From positions 10,221,983 through 10,285,982 of the forward strand of contig NC_087077.1 of assembly GCF_026151205.1 (NCBI RefSeq): DNA of 64,000 nt, read 5' to 3'. This stretch comes from Bolinopsis microptera (Eukaryota; Ctenophora; Tentaculata; Lobata; Bolinopsidae). The position numbers and the translations under genes were made by a program. Below the pieces are notes generated by a model. It did no database searches, was not told where the DNA came from, and was given only the letters and a program-made list of their open reading frames with translations. Positions 12,501 through 22,243 of this stretch are shown here, one piece after another. Each line of letters begins with the position of its first letter. Positions within the stretch are counted from its first letter, which is position 1.

Positions 12501-15500
12501 GCCATATTGTTATAAAATACCGCAAATAGAGGGTGAGTAGATTAAAATACATAACGTACACAGTTACACTCACAAAAAGTATAAGTTCACTTTAACGAAC
12601 TCTAACTCCCACTATGGCGAAGAAATGGCGCGGCGGGATAGTAACCCCAACTGTACAGGACAACTGTAGACAACTATTTGGTGCAAATGTGAACCCAAGC
12701 AAGTGCTCCTTAATTAGTGACGAGTAACTTGTTGTTATGGTAACAACGAGTTCTTACTGCGCGCTTATTGCACAGCGAATCTGTTACCCAGTAACTATGA
12801 CAAAAGGGGGCTGCTGGAGCCCCTACAACACACTCGGTGGGGTTGTAAAGTGACAAGTCTGATAAAATGATAAGATAAGCTCTGTTTCTCTGTTATGCAT
12901 GGTGCATGCTGGAACAGTACATCTCTTTAACGTACATATGCTGGATGTATAATATAAAGACGTCCTATTTTAGCTATGTTTATCTTGAGAGGGAAGAAAA
13001 ATATATAGATTTGCTAAAGGAAAATAAAGAGTAAATAGAGAATAATTCTGTGCAGTTTCGGAACATAGCACCCAGACTGATTGATTGGACACTCGAAATA
13101 TTTAGAAAACTGACAGCTGGTACCAACTGTTGAAACAAGAAAACTATTCTTGACACAATCGTGGAATGTAGGACCTTTAGGTTAATTACAGTTACAGCAA
13201 CTACGGGAACGGTTTATCAGCAATCGACAGCCACGATCGACAGCCAAGATCATAAACCACAACATAGAATCAAAACAACATAGCATCAAAAAATCTTCCA
13301 AAATAACGATGACGCTCATTTTTGACACCGTCGTTCAGTTTACATACTATGTATCTTGTATAATGTTTTTATGATGAAAGCTCGGGTTCAGATATTCAAA
13401 AGTTATGTAAGCTTGGAATCCAATTAGCTGGCGTTGATGCGTGTAAAGTGTACTTTTGTAAGGGAGATTGCTGTCATGGTAACATACCTTTTTTGGTGAA
13501 GAATGTGTAGGATTATGGCCCTGCTTAATTTTGTCTATCGGAAGGAATGCTGCTAAGCAACTCGTCGCGGTCGTGTCTTAAATTGTTGGCTAATTCCTAT
13601 TGTCAAGATGCTGACCATTAATTAGAAGCTTTTATCAATTTTTGACGTAGATTCAACGTAACAGTTGCAGAGTGAAACAGTAAGCTTAGAAACAGCTAGC
13701 TAGACCTTTGCACAGTAGAACACTAGTCAACACTGTGTATCACGTATGTTGATTTACTGGTGTTAATGAGACATGTTCTGGAGCCATTGTTTTCTAAATT
13801 GATCTCAGAAATTGTTCAGTATTCCTGGTAAAACTATTGACGTCCAGTAATGAACTTTACAGCCGCACAAACACACTGGGAATTCAGTTCACAACATATT
13901 ACCAGATATCTGTATATTATATTAATATTATATAGTGGAAGCGGAAGGGTGTCGATAAATTAGCAATTTAGGGCAAATGCTGTTTTATAAATTGTACGTA
14001 GATATGGCCATTGCGAAAGTAGATTTACCGCATATAATACCCGGTCGTGGTCTATCGCGGCTACTTCCTTTCCCCCAAATTGCGCTGTTAATAGGAGTTT
14101 TCATGTAAATGGAAGCAATGGTTCACAAATCGGAATAGGGTAAAGATATGATATAGACTTCATGATCCGTCGAATTTATGAAACCGAAGTAAAATAAGGA
14201 AAAATTATATTTTATAATATAAGGTAATAAATTAGATTAATTTAAAATAATACTAGTAATATTTAGAGCAGGAAGGATAACTATAAAATATCTCAGGAAG
14301 AGAACTGGGACGTTCTACAAATGAGGGTAGTTGAACACAACATCAGAGTCCTGGCCAAGTACTACACTCGTATTTCCATGCAACACTTCGCTGACCTTCT
14401 CCACCTCGATTCTAAGGTAATTATATTTTCTCATGTGTTTGGGTTTTATCCCAGTTTTGAGTTTTCCCGCGACACAACTTACTCCATGTTATGTAGATCA
14501 CACGATTAGGGCGCTTGGGTTTTGCAACGTGATTGGTAGCAGGGTGGTATTGCAAGGGGCAGGCACTGTTCGTGGAAAACAGTAAAAATATGATTTTTAC
14601 GCTGGAAAATTAACACAGCGCTGAAAATACGTCCTGAAAACATATAAGAGTAGCGTTTAATGTGTTGGGGTGTGTTTTTCGATTAATACACTTTTAATTT
14701 TACACCTATTTTTATTTGATTTCAACTGTACTCGACACTATTAATTCACTAATAATAGTAGACGTCAGTATATTCAGTTTCATCAAGAAGAGATAAGAGA
14801 AATTTAGGGATCTGGAATCTGTACGAATTCACCAAACACTTTCATTCGAGGGGTTAAGATGAGGGGTTTAGAGGGGTTTAGAGGGGTTTAGATGATCACA
14901 GAAGTGGTCTAATATGTATAATACAGAATATGTCTGTAATAATATGCAGAAGTTACTGCTTCAAAAACTACTTTTTCGCTCACTCCCTTATAATAGCTAT
15001 AATCGAATATCATGGGTCTCCAATGACGGATCCTCTCACCATACACTTCACAACAAAACAGCAGAAAAATTGACAAAAGTACTGAACGAAACATTGTAAA
15101 AACTAGTATTAATATCCCTTTAAGTTGTCCTCTGCGATGAATTCGCAGAAACATAGCAATGAAATAAAATGCACATAAAAACAGGAGAGATGCTGTCATA
15201 TTCCGTGACCACAGGGGCTACTAATCAAAGCTGACAACACCATATCAGAACAATAAATCAGAGCTGAGTAACACCAAGTTACTCCGTTACACGAGTAATA
15301 TACGTTTCAGAAAAAAACTATTCGTAGTCAGAGTGGGAGTCTTGTAGCGTGGTGATAATAGAGCTCTGTCCGTTATTATCTCACCCGGCCACCACGCTAA
15401 ACTACCACCAGCTCCCACTTATAGATTTGCTAACTTGTAATTCTAGAGCCAGGTCGGGGGAGGGGAAGCCGTACTGAGTAGTGTATGAGAAAGTTTAGTT

Positions 15501-16729
15501 ACTTGTTGTCGTAGTTATCACATCTTTTATACTCCGCTCTGGATTTGAAAGCAGATAAGGGAGGGTCTTGTGACGCGGAACTGGATTTATTAGATTTACT
15601 GATAAGATCACTCTGAGATAATATTTCTTTAATTTCACGTCATCACACTCTAATTATGTGAATTATTTTAGTACAATTAACCAATTAGTAATGAATTACT
15701 TGATCCCAGGAGGCAGAGAAGAGACTGTGTGAACAAGTTGTGAAAGATACGGTCACTGCAAAGATAGACAGACTTGACGGTATGTAACGACGTCACTTGA
15801 CATTAAGTAAAAGTAAAAGTAAAGTTAGAAATATCTCGTGATAACCAGTACAAATGAAGCTCTAATTGGTTTTACAACTTAGCCATACGACTAAACGAAA
15901 TGGAGCCATTTTAGATGAAGATTTACCATTTGTAAAGGTATTGCAACGCAACTTTCAACTGCTACGTAAAGCAATGAGAAACACAATGGTGGCTAAAAGC
16001 CTGCGAAGTGTATTATCAATCGGGCACTTTGTCAATGTCCGGATAGAAAGCAACTACAGATACACAGTTAACATGATATGTACCTAGTTTGAAGTGGTGC
16101 TGATTGGAAACACTTGAGTCTACATGTTGTTCACACCAGTGCAGTGTCCAGATTGTATTTTTAAAAGCTAATTAGCTATGCTGGGTATGTGTGGATTGTG
16201 GAGTTACGATATTAATGCTTTTCAAACATAGTTACAACGAATTCTTCATGTAGTGCATCCTGGGTTTGGACAGGATATACCCGTTTAAAATATTCTTTTT
16301 TTAAATATGTTATTTTTAAATTCATGAAAACGCAATTATATCTTGAAAAAATGGAGAAAAGTATTCTTAACCGGTCTCCACCCAAAAACGCCGTTTTACG
16401 AACTCATAACTATAAACTATACAATTTCACCTAAATTGAGGATTTCAATTCGAATATAATTGCTTGCAAATAATAATGACATGTGATCACATAATTAGTT
16501 TTAATGACAATTAGTAACAATAATAATTAGTTTTAATCATACCCGTTTTATTATCTAAATTATATTAATTCTGACATATTCAGGTATCATCAGTTTCACT
16601 AAACAGAAGGATACTGAACAGATCCTGAACGCCTGGTCCGGTAACTTGAACTCTGTCATGGATTTGATCGGGAATGTGAACCATCTTATCACCAAGGAAC
16701 GCATGGTAAATCACTTTCAGTTTCTCTAA
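3591..16729 (+). CDS. PSMD12: 26S proteasome non-ATPase regulatory subunit 12 (Rpn5)
   Basis: Scaffold subunit of the 19S regulatory particle lid, acting in ubiquitin-dependent proteolysis in cytosol and nucleus. Nine coding exons join without phase conflict: 3591-3740, 3842-4021, 4288-4449, 4845-5129, 9830-9942, 11325-11439, 14297-14416, 15710-15779 and 16584-16729. They give about 446 residues; the human protein has 456. The start is the ATG just after a splice acceptor, and residues 7-13 (MVKMEVD) match the conserved N-terminus of the family. Other recognisable blocks are [16 protein letters not shown] (exon 3), [17 protein letters not shown] and [12 protein letters not shown] (exon 4), and [18 protein letters not shown] (exon 7), followed by the C-terminal PCI winged-helix region over exons 7-9. 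The stop is read through the final GTAAAT rather than spliced, giving a short tail like that of other Rpn5 proteins. Intron 4 (4.7 kb) hosts an opposite-strand gene. Identification is secure; the exact C-terminus is slightly less certain. Confidence 0.96.
5130..5699. other. start of Rpn5 intron 4 / 3' flank of the nested gene
   Basis: AT-rich sequence between the donor of Rpn5 exon 4 and the stop codon of the nested minus-strand gene. It presumably includes that gene's 3' UTR. I see no other feature. Confidence 0.5.
5700..8186 (-). CDS. acidic Pro/Glu/Thr-repeat type II membrane protein, nested in Rpn5 intron 4
   Basis: An uninterrupted 828-codon frame of unrecognised family. Residues 1-10 hold a short basic head (RRSK), followed by one strongly hydrophobic segment at about 11-34. 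This fits a signal-anchor with the bulk of the protein outside the cytosol. Residues of about 45-745 are low-complexity, with a hexapeptide of the type APEEET / APEVVI repeated dozens of times (18-bp DNA period), interrupted near 280-320 and by [11 protein letters not shown] units near 130-160. The last 80 or so residues are different: lysine-rich with eight cysteines (CPDE, KCLL, ECAG, TCAA, RCSS, SCC, YCFG), probably a small disulphide-bonded domain. The upstream bases read TTTCTAG directly before the ATG, so an upstream exon is possible; otherwise TAG is an in-frame stop that fixes this start. It could be a surface or extracellular-matrix stalk protein. Frame length, hydrophobic anchor and Cys-rich end argue for a real gene; its function is unknown. 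Confidence 0.75.
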   Translation of the reverse strand: MPEMNSRRSKIVIGLTLLLLITIIAIAVILTLSLSKTHTKAEDSVAAENGGAQPTTVVTETEEETTPEENTTSDVEMVPTTKAKDSVAVENGTAEPKTELTDGGGGGEDDAKEVPEKETTTGPVVTEAPEAPEAPTEAPEAPTEAPEAPTEVNEAPTEVNEAPTATEESGLDELNVFPINEISTEVASVPEDEEAMEPEETTKEPLPDKETAPEKETAPEEETATEEETAPEEETTLEEETAPEEETTLEEETAPEVVTEPEEETAPEVEIVPEVVTEPEEEIISGPVVTKVVNEAPTATEDSDQDVTDIVIEDFSFPTNETSTVVPVLTEDEEAMEPEETTEKPAEEEPLPETAPEVVIAPEEETTPEVETVPEVVTEPEEETAPEVEIVPEEEITPEVATAPEVETVPEEETAPEEETAPEVETVPEEETTPEEETTPEVETAPEKETAPEEETASEEETAPEEETAPEVVIASEEETAPEEETAPEVVIATEDETAPEEETVPDVVIAPEEETAPEVVIAPEEETAPEEETAPELVIATEEETAPEDETVPDVVIAPEEETAPEEETAPEGETAPDVVIAPEVVIAPEEETAPEEETAAEEETVPEEETAPDVVIAPEEETAPEEESAPDVVIAPEEETAPDVVIAPEEETAPEEESATEEETAPEEETAPEVVITPEEETAPEEETAPDVVIAPEEETAPDVVIAPEEETAPEEEIAPEEETAPEETAPEEETAPEVVIAPEEEIKPNKKRCPDEPYKKKSRKCLLEEWEKKECAGRDGVMNIASSTCAAWSRRCSSEQKDKSCCKAIYCFGVKIREDFPNFEG
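5940..7800 (-). repeat. 18-bp coding repeats of the nested acidic protein
   Basis: On the plus strand the unit reads roughly TCTTCTTCAGGTGCGGTC, with variants ending in GATCACTAC. The main block is 5940-7130, a second is 7340-7570, and a GGAGCCTCA-type block covers about 7690-7810. The period is a multiple of three and the minus frame stays open, so length changes would alter the stalk without frameshifts. Confidence 0.9.
8187..9100. other. upstream region of the nested gene within Rpn5 intron 4
   Basis: This should hold the promoter or a 5' exon of the minus-strand acidic protein gene. I see AT-rich sequence with no coding frame and no clear repeat. Two CACGTG E-box hexamers lie close together (about 8761 and 8787). 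That is only suggestive. Confidence 0.3.
9102..9292. repeat. 24-bp minisatellite
   Basis: About eight tandem copies of GTGATATTTTAACTGATAAA plus ATAC, nearly identical, in Rpn5 intron 4. The 24-bp period keeps a minus-strand frame open (8-residue repeat), but nothing else supports coding. Confidence 0.93.
9600..9790. repeat. degenerate pyrimidine-rich tandem repeat before an Rpn5 acceptor
   Basis: Imperfect units of about 55-60 bp containing CTCTAATTTCAATCTCTATC and TCATTC(A/G)CTACAACC, repeated about four times just upstream of exon 5 (9830). The units are CT-rich and may extend the polypyrimidine tract used by that acceptor. Confidence 0.7.
9943..11324. other. Rpn5 intron 5
   Basis: AT-rich intronic sequence of 1.4 kb. 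I see no gene, strong repeat or inverted repeat in it. Confidence 0.6.
11440..14296. other. Rpn5 intron 6
   Basis: A 2.9-kb AT-rich intron. Short open frames on both strands show no family resemblance. A locally GC-richer stretch near 12600-12850 contains TTATGGTAACAACGAG and similar short motifs but no recognisable feature. Confidence 0.55.
14417..15709. other. Rpn5 intron 7, with short repeats and a hairpin
   Basis: Contains three or four copies of GAGGGGTTTAGA at 14849-14892. At 15336-15417 there is an imperfect hairpin: GTGGGAG pairs with CTCCCAC, TAGCGTGGTG with CACCACGCTA, and GATAATA with TATTATC. No gene is visible. Confidence 0.5.
15336..15417. other. imperfect hairpin in Rpn5 intron 7
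   Basis: Nested complementary blocks: GTGGGAG/CTCCCAC outside, then TAGCGTGGTG/CACCACGCTA, then GATAATA/TATTATC, around a loop of about 10 bases. An intronic small RNA or a tiny inverted-repeat element could look like this. Only the pairing is visible. Confidence 0.45.
15780..16583. other. Rpn5 intron 8
   Basis: Intronic AT-rich DNA between exons 8 and 9. No repeat or gene can be supported. A short frame at 15866-16087 has no recognisable domain. Confidence 0.5.
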
Positions 16730-16820
16730 ATCACTTGCAGCTATATCTAAATCACTTTCGGTTTACTGTAAACCACTTTAGGTTTGTTTTTTTAAATCAC
16801 TATCGGTTTAAATTGAATAA
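16706..16820. repeat. degenerate AAATCACTTTCRGTTT repeats at the Rpn5 stop codon
   Basis: About five imperfect copies of AAATCACTTTCAGTTTCTCT-like sequence, 24-40 bp apart. They start at the last codons of Rpn5 and run into its 3' UTR. The C-terminal residues are therefore encoded by repeat sequence. Confidence 0.55.
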
Positions 16821-17143
16821 CTTTTGATTTCTTCTTATTATAATAGTGATTTAGTTAGTTTTGATTTTCGATTAATACAATTTTCTTTCCGTGTTTTTTT
16901 CATCGCCTAAAAGCAATTAAAATGAAATATGACGTAAAGCAGATTCGATATATTTATAGCATCTATTTCATAATTTTCAATTTAGATTTAAAGGTGTAAA
17001 TTGAAAAGAGTACTTTTCTATATTATGTCCATCCGACAAGGCGGCTTTATGTAAACATGTATACACCTGTTAGAGCAGCGTGTTGTACTTTGATAGAATA
17101 CCTGGCAGCCTAACTGAACGGGCAGCCTAGCTAGGCGGGTATA

Positions 17144-17464
17144 GGACACTAGGGCGAAGGACACAAGGGCGGTAGACACGAGGGCGGAGAACACGAGGGC
17201 GTAGGACACAAGAGCGTTACTTTCCCAAAAGGGTGGACACAAGGATGAATCATATGATTCACTTTAATATGGACGCGAGGGCGGAACCAATCACCGTCCT
17301 AAATAATGAACTATAATAATGAACTAACATCTTAACATCGCACAATTAATCCATGTTAAAGTGAGTCATTTGATTCGCCCTTATGTCCACCATTTTATGA
17401 AAGTATCGCCCTTGTGGCTTCCGCCCTCATGTTCTCCGCCCTCGTGTCCTTCGTTCTTGTGTCC
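17144..17464. mobile_element. foldback (long inverted-repeat) element with internal 17-bp repeats
   Basis: Arms 17144-17274 and 17350-17464 are inverted copies. For example ACTTTCCCAAAAGGGTGGAC faces the complement of GTCCACCATTTTATGAAAGT, and TGATTCACTTTAATATGGA faces TCCATGTTAAAGTGAGTCA. The outer part of each arm is built of GGACACRAGGGCGG units at about 17 bp. The spacer is 75 bp. No transposase and no clear target duplication were seen. It is probably a non-autonomous foldback or MITE. Confidence 0.75.
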
Positions 17465-17686
17465 GGTTCCCAGCTGAACATTAAGCAAAACTTGTAATTC
17501 AATAACATATCAAACAAAATGAAACACAATTTTCATAGCACTGATTTCTGATGATAAATCCTCATAACAAAGCCTGTCATATAATAAGACCGATGATCAT
17601 TAAAAGGTACTGAAAACTCCAAATCGAACCAAAATATCTCTTAAATTGAGACAATATATTCCAAATATGTGTCTGCAATGTATCCT

Positions 17687-18898
17687 CTAGAAGAGTGTCA
17701 TACCGCACTTGTCCCCGCTCCCTCCCACCAGGTCCAGCACCACACCACCCTGCCTCACAATCACTCTGTTCTGTACCCCCACTACTCTCATATCCACAAA
17801 CCTCCCATCTTCCTCCAGCACCTCCCCCAGCCCACAGCACTCGTTAACAACCAGTGCGTCACACTTGTTGTCACGTGCTGTTGTTACCATGGTGTCCAGT
17901 AGAACTCGTGGTAGCGAGGGTAGAGTTCTGTCCCAGGCTATGATGCTTAGCAGGGCTGTTGTTCTAACTTCAGCCGCAGTTCTGATAGCTAGAAAACGGA
18001 GAGACAGTACACCCACAACTTCTCTGTTAGCCTCAGTCCCAATGCCAGCGTGTTTCTTCTTGATTACGATAACTCTGGAGATGTCTCTATATTTTGGGTT
18101 TAAAAGGAGCTTAAAGTTTTTGAAAGACAGCTTTTTAGCGAACTTCCACTGACTCTGAAACTTGGTTATGAACTGGTGAACTATAACAGAATCGTCCCTG
18201 CTTGCTCTACTCACAATGAAGCTGTCAAAGGAATCCTCCAACGACGTGATGACGCTATCACACCTCACTGATGACGTCACAACCTCATTATCTACCTCAC
18301 TGAGCTGTCTTGGTATTTCCCCCCTTCTCGCACGTTTCTGTTGAGATGCGAGAGTCTTGGTAGTTTCCGTGGTGGTCTCTGAGATTGTAGTTTTTGTGCT
18401 GACATTAGAGAACATGCCAGCTGTTTTAGGAGCATCTCCAGCACCAATACTCAGCCTCACTGCGAATCTAGAAGTTGTTACAGTGGGAGTAAGTAAAGTG
18501 GATCCTACCGACCAACACATGACTGTAAGAGTAGGATGACTGGATATGAAATGAGTTGCGATAAGTCTGGCTAAACCCCGTCCTCTGTACCCGGGTAGAA
18601 CACAGAACTGTGTAAGGTAGAGAGTATCAGAGGTCACCTCGCAGAACCCTACACCTTGGAACGGCTCACACCCACACTTGCTGGTAACCGCACCTGTAGT
18701 TCCCGGGTTCTGGAATGTTCCCACCTTTACCAGAGGGCCACTTTGTCTGACTACCCCAGCTGTGGTCACCTCTAAACACCACTCTACCCACAGTATGAAC
18801 TGGAGTGGGGGCGGCTGTTCACTCTGGTAGTATACGTTATGTAGGAAGACAGCGATACAGTTTGCACATGTACACCTCTCCACCACGTACTGGTCCAT
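17687..18898 (-). CDS. GNAT-like N-acetyltransferase, single exon
   Basis: A 403-residue intronless frame from the ATG at 18898. Residues 93-115 match GNAT motif A: a hydrophobic strand with the usual bulge (FCVLPG), then YRGRGLA, which fits the acetyl-CoA pyrophosphate loop R-x-x-G-x-G/A, then helix RLIATHF. Upstream residues 20-90 could supply the N-terminal strands. A Ser/Thr/Lys-rich linker (about 150-205) is followed by about 200 residues with strand-helix character (VVGVLSLRFLAI; LLDTMVTTARDNKCDALVV) that might be a second, degenerate GNAT half. Family members transfer acetyl groups from acetyl-CoA to amines; the substrate cannot be told. The gene is convergent with Rpn5. The lack of introns beside intron-rich neighbours allows a retrocopy or lateral origin, though neither is shown. 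GNAT assignment rests mainly on motif A. Confidence 0.7.
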   Translation of the reverse strand: MDQYVVERCTCANCIAVFLHNVYYQSEQPPPLQFILWVEWCLEVTTAGVVRQSGPLVKVGTFQNPGTTGAVTSKCGCEPFQGVGFCEVTSDTLYLTQFCVLPGYRGRGLARLIATHFISSHPTLTVMCWSVGSTLLTPTVTTSRFAVRLSIGAGDAPKTAGMFSNVSTKTTISETTTETTKTLASQQKRARRGEIPRQLSEVDNEVVTSSVRCDSVITSLEDSFDSFIVSRASRDDSVIVHQFITKFQSQWKFAKKLSFKNFKLLLNPKYRDISRVIVIKKKHAGIGTEANREVVGVLSLRFLAIRTAAEVRTTALLSIIAWDRTLPSLPRVLLDTMVTTARDNKCDALVVNECCGLGEVLEEDGRFVDMRVVGVQNRVIVRQGGVVLDLVGGSGDKCGMTLF

Positions 18899-20220
18899 CT
18901 TGCTCTTTAGCGTGATTAACAGGGATTAACAGGGAACTTGGCACAAAATTGATAATATCAGTTTCAGTGCCAAATTAGAAATGAGACCCATTTGCCGGAT
19001 TCAGTGACCAATATGTCAGATTTTATAACCACCAAGTTGTTTCCTCTATTCGTATACAATTGTCGTGTAGGCCGAGGAGTTAGTAAGTGCTATCATCATT
19101 GCTTTCAAGTGAGACGTGGTGAGTTTAATTGTAGCATTATCCTCTACATTCTACAATAAAGTAGTCGTATCATTGTTCACTCAATACAATAGCCGCTATA
19201 ATTGATGAGCATAGACTTGCTGTTCGTGATATGGCCGCTTTGTACTTTGGTAGCGTGTCCCGCCATGAATTGTACAGGTAGTTCAAGTTAATGCAATATC
19301 TCTCACTAAGTGCTGGTATACCATGTTGCAGCATCAATTACCCATTATTACGCTGCAGCGATGCTTCACAATATGAAATGGCCTGGCCTGTCGCAGAATG
19401 ATTTATCGGAGCACTCGAACAATAGATAAAATTACAGGTACACCAAGTGAGCTAAAGACGATATCGCTGACAACTGAGACGGAGAAATGCTGGACATTTC
19501 AAATGAGATCCCCGGTTTCCTGATGCTACCAGAACTGAAGATTATATTTGCTTCCTAGTCTGCCTTCTTTAATAGCTATTAGTGATGGTGTTTAGAGCAG
19601 ATATAATGTGCGCACATTTTGTGCACGATTTAAAGGGATTTTCCGTTTTAAATTAACTATTTGTATTTGTATTATATGTACTTCATTTCCACAAAAGTGT
19701 GTTTGACTTTAATTTATCTTAATTGTGTAGCAAAGCTCGGTTGGGTGGGACCCTCTCTTCCCTACCTGCCCCTCTGATCTAGCGTTTTATCATTATGTGT
19801 GGCAAATCAATAGGCCCAACCAAAATAACCGTCTTTAAAGACCATGACGTCGAATTAAACCTTTGGGCAGACGGAACTAGATTGAAAACTGAAATTATAC
19901 TACATACTAGGAATAAGCAACCGGCGAGCGTACTGAATCACTCTTTTATAATAGTTCTAATAGTTCTACACCCGAACTTTGAAGGTTCCTGTCTGTTAAA
20001 ACCAACTTGGATCGATGTATTTTTACCGGTGATTCCGAATTACCCCGGGGGCATGGCATAAGATGGAGAATTACCCGAGGGATTTTTCCATTTATCATGA
20101 CGTCAAATTAAACCTTTGGGCAGACGGAACTAGATTGAAACTGAAATTGGTTCTTAACTCGTCAAGAAATGATTTTCATGCTATGTAATATAATAGGTCT
20201 TATTCGAAATCAGCGTAATT
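18899..20220. other. intergenic region upstream of the GNAT-like gene
   Basis: The GNAT promoter should lie at its start. A direct repeat of about 50 bp (TTAAACCTTTGGGCAGACGG) occurs at about 19853 and 20108. Short frames here have no supportable coding character. Confidence 0.45.
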
Positions 20221-20360
20221 AGATTTCGAACGTTCTGTGTACATGCTTGTACGTTGTATCACGTGGTGACCCCCACTGTCGCTTCACTATAGTGGAGTTT
20301 CGACGATACAGGGGGAGCCGCGCACTCGTGCGCGGCGGGTCATACAACGTATGACAACTT

Positions 20361-21090
20361 ATACGCTAACCCTTTAATCTGATCCCAACCCTATAACCCT
20401 AACCCAATCCTTAACAAAAGCATATGCTGAAACCCTAACCCTTAATTGACGATGTCAATTCATCTCAGCTCGGCGCGGCACAGTAGCGCATCTCGCCGAT
20501 CTAGAGAAAAGCCTCATTGAGTGCGCGGCGCGGCACAGTAACGCATCTGGCATCGCGCTACAACATACAACCCTAACCCTAACGAGAAATTAGACTAACT
20601 TCCTGATACCGTCATATCACGTGATCGAGGCAGTTTTTCGCCAATATCTCGTCAGAGGAGCATTTTAACTCTATGACATGGGGGTGATTTGGAATCAGCG
20701 TTCGAAAATACTGAATACATCGATTGACGCGGAATAAGCGTTCGACGCGCGCTGAGTTAGACTTTGCTCTAACCAGAGCCCTTTCGCTTGCCGCTCCTAC
20801 TAAATCGCTCGCCCAAATTTTAAGAAAATTCTTGTGAAAAGGCCCTTTGGGCATGAAAGTGGTCTAGATCGATGTATTTTTGGACGCTGATTCCAAATCA
20901 CCCCCCATGACGTAGGGTTAAAATGCTTCCCTGGAGAGTTATGGGCAAAAAACCGTTTTGGTCACGTGACAGGCTAGTAAAATACGAATTCGATTGTTTA
21001 AGGCCCGGGTTAGGGTTAGGGTTGTGGTAAGGGTTATGGTTAGCTTCGGGGTTATGGTTAGGGGTAGGGTTGGGATTAGGGTTTATGTAA
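20361..21090. repeat. foldback structure flanked by outward telomere-like repeats
   Basis: The left side carries CCCTAA-type tracts (20365-20443 and 20571-20583, e.g. CCCTAACCCTAACG). The right side carries TTAGGG-type tracts (21008-21084, e.g. GGGTTAGGGTTAGGG, partly degenerate). Inside are inverted arms at about 20620-20730 and 20865-20970 that share AGCATTTTAA, GGGTGATTTGGAATCAGCG and a CACGTGA end. Both telomere-like blocks point outward, as at the two ends of a linear chromosome. A related right arm recurs at 52480-52650. Confidence 0.7.
20450..20560. repeat. GC-rich dispersed repeat, copy also at 51180-51300
   Basis: TTAATTGACGATGTCAATTC, CAGCTCGGCGCGGCACAGTA and GTGCGCGGCGCGGCACAGTA occur here and, almost unchanged, at 51180-51300. 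A related copy lies at 21270-21390. This is a dispersed family of unknown class. Confidence 0.8.
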
Positions 21091-22243
21091 AACCGTTTTG
21101 TACGGCTGCAAAACCATAAAAACCAAAGTCACGTGAAATTTTTGGGCGAGCGAATTAGTAAAAGCCTTCGCTTGCAGTAGCGCGCGACCGCCGAAGTGAA
21201 ACAAGCGCGTCACGCAGTACGCGTAGACACATGGCTATGTGAAAGTTAGACTCGTCGACGGTCCTATATGGAATTGATTCACGATGTCAATCCTTCGCAT
21301 CTCGCCGATCTGCATACGATCTGTGGTTGCGAGAAGCATTATCGGATGCGCGCGCGCGACCCAGTAGTGCATCGCGCTACAACGCGCTACAACGCTTTTA
21401 GTTTTGTGTTTTGAGCATGCTGAGTTTTATTTTTTAAAATTTTGTTATAGAAAAGAGCAAGTTGAAGCATTTTGTACTAAAAACAAATTTAAACAAGGAT
21501 ATCGTTATTAATTCATTTACAATTAATTGATTGATAAACGTACTAAACAAGTAGCAATAGCATTAGCAATTAGCAATAATGTGTATAGTACATAATCGAT
21601 AATGTATAACATTAACACTATAACAGCTATATAATATAATAAATACCTAAATCATTGATATTGATAATAACATTATTACTGGGCCGTGCTCAGCCTGTCA
21701 TTCCACCAAATTTCTATTAATATTATGAACATGATAGCCTGAGGTCACCTCATATGTTGTATATATGTAAATATAATTGAAGGTTTATATTCATAATCAT
21801 AACTTACAAACCCGTGGGCTGGCAACGTCTCATTGCCAAATGCCGGGTCTAATACTTATAGTAATACCAAATACTTGAAACAAATTTCACGGGTATCATC
21901 CATTCATCCGTAAAATATCTAGCCATATTTAAATACATGTAATCAGTAATACATATTACATATTCGTATCAATAGTCAAAGATTGAGTTATGCACTTATA
22001 GCCTATCAATCAAACAATTTTTTCCGGAAAATGATTCCAAACCAGGAATCGCAAAATGAAGATGGTCACTGAACAATTTCTGTATGAAGTCATTTGAGCT
22101 GGCAATTTTGGTAAATGGGCCCTTAGTTTTCCAGCACTTTGATATTTTGGCAATGAATTGTTTATTAGAGACTGTCCTGTTGAAATAACTGAGTTATCAT
22201 GGTACAGCAACATTTAGAAATTGGATTGTTTCAACAAGAAGCA
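21091..22243. other. intergenic repeats and 3' flank of the receptor gene
   Basis: Contains GC-rich repeat pieces (21170-21400) shared with 49740-51900, then AT-rich unique sequence. An inverted copy of the GACAGGCTGAGC repeat found at 50400-51900 lies at about 21680-21710. The last few hundred bases should be the 3' UTR of the minus-strand receptor gene. Confidence 0.45.

Noticed and set aside
19795-20061. 88-codon plus frame upstream of the GNAT-like gene
   Set aside because: Overlaps one copy of a direct repeat and a fragment of a dispersed repeat; no domain.
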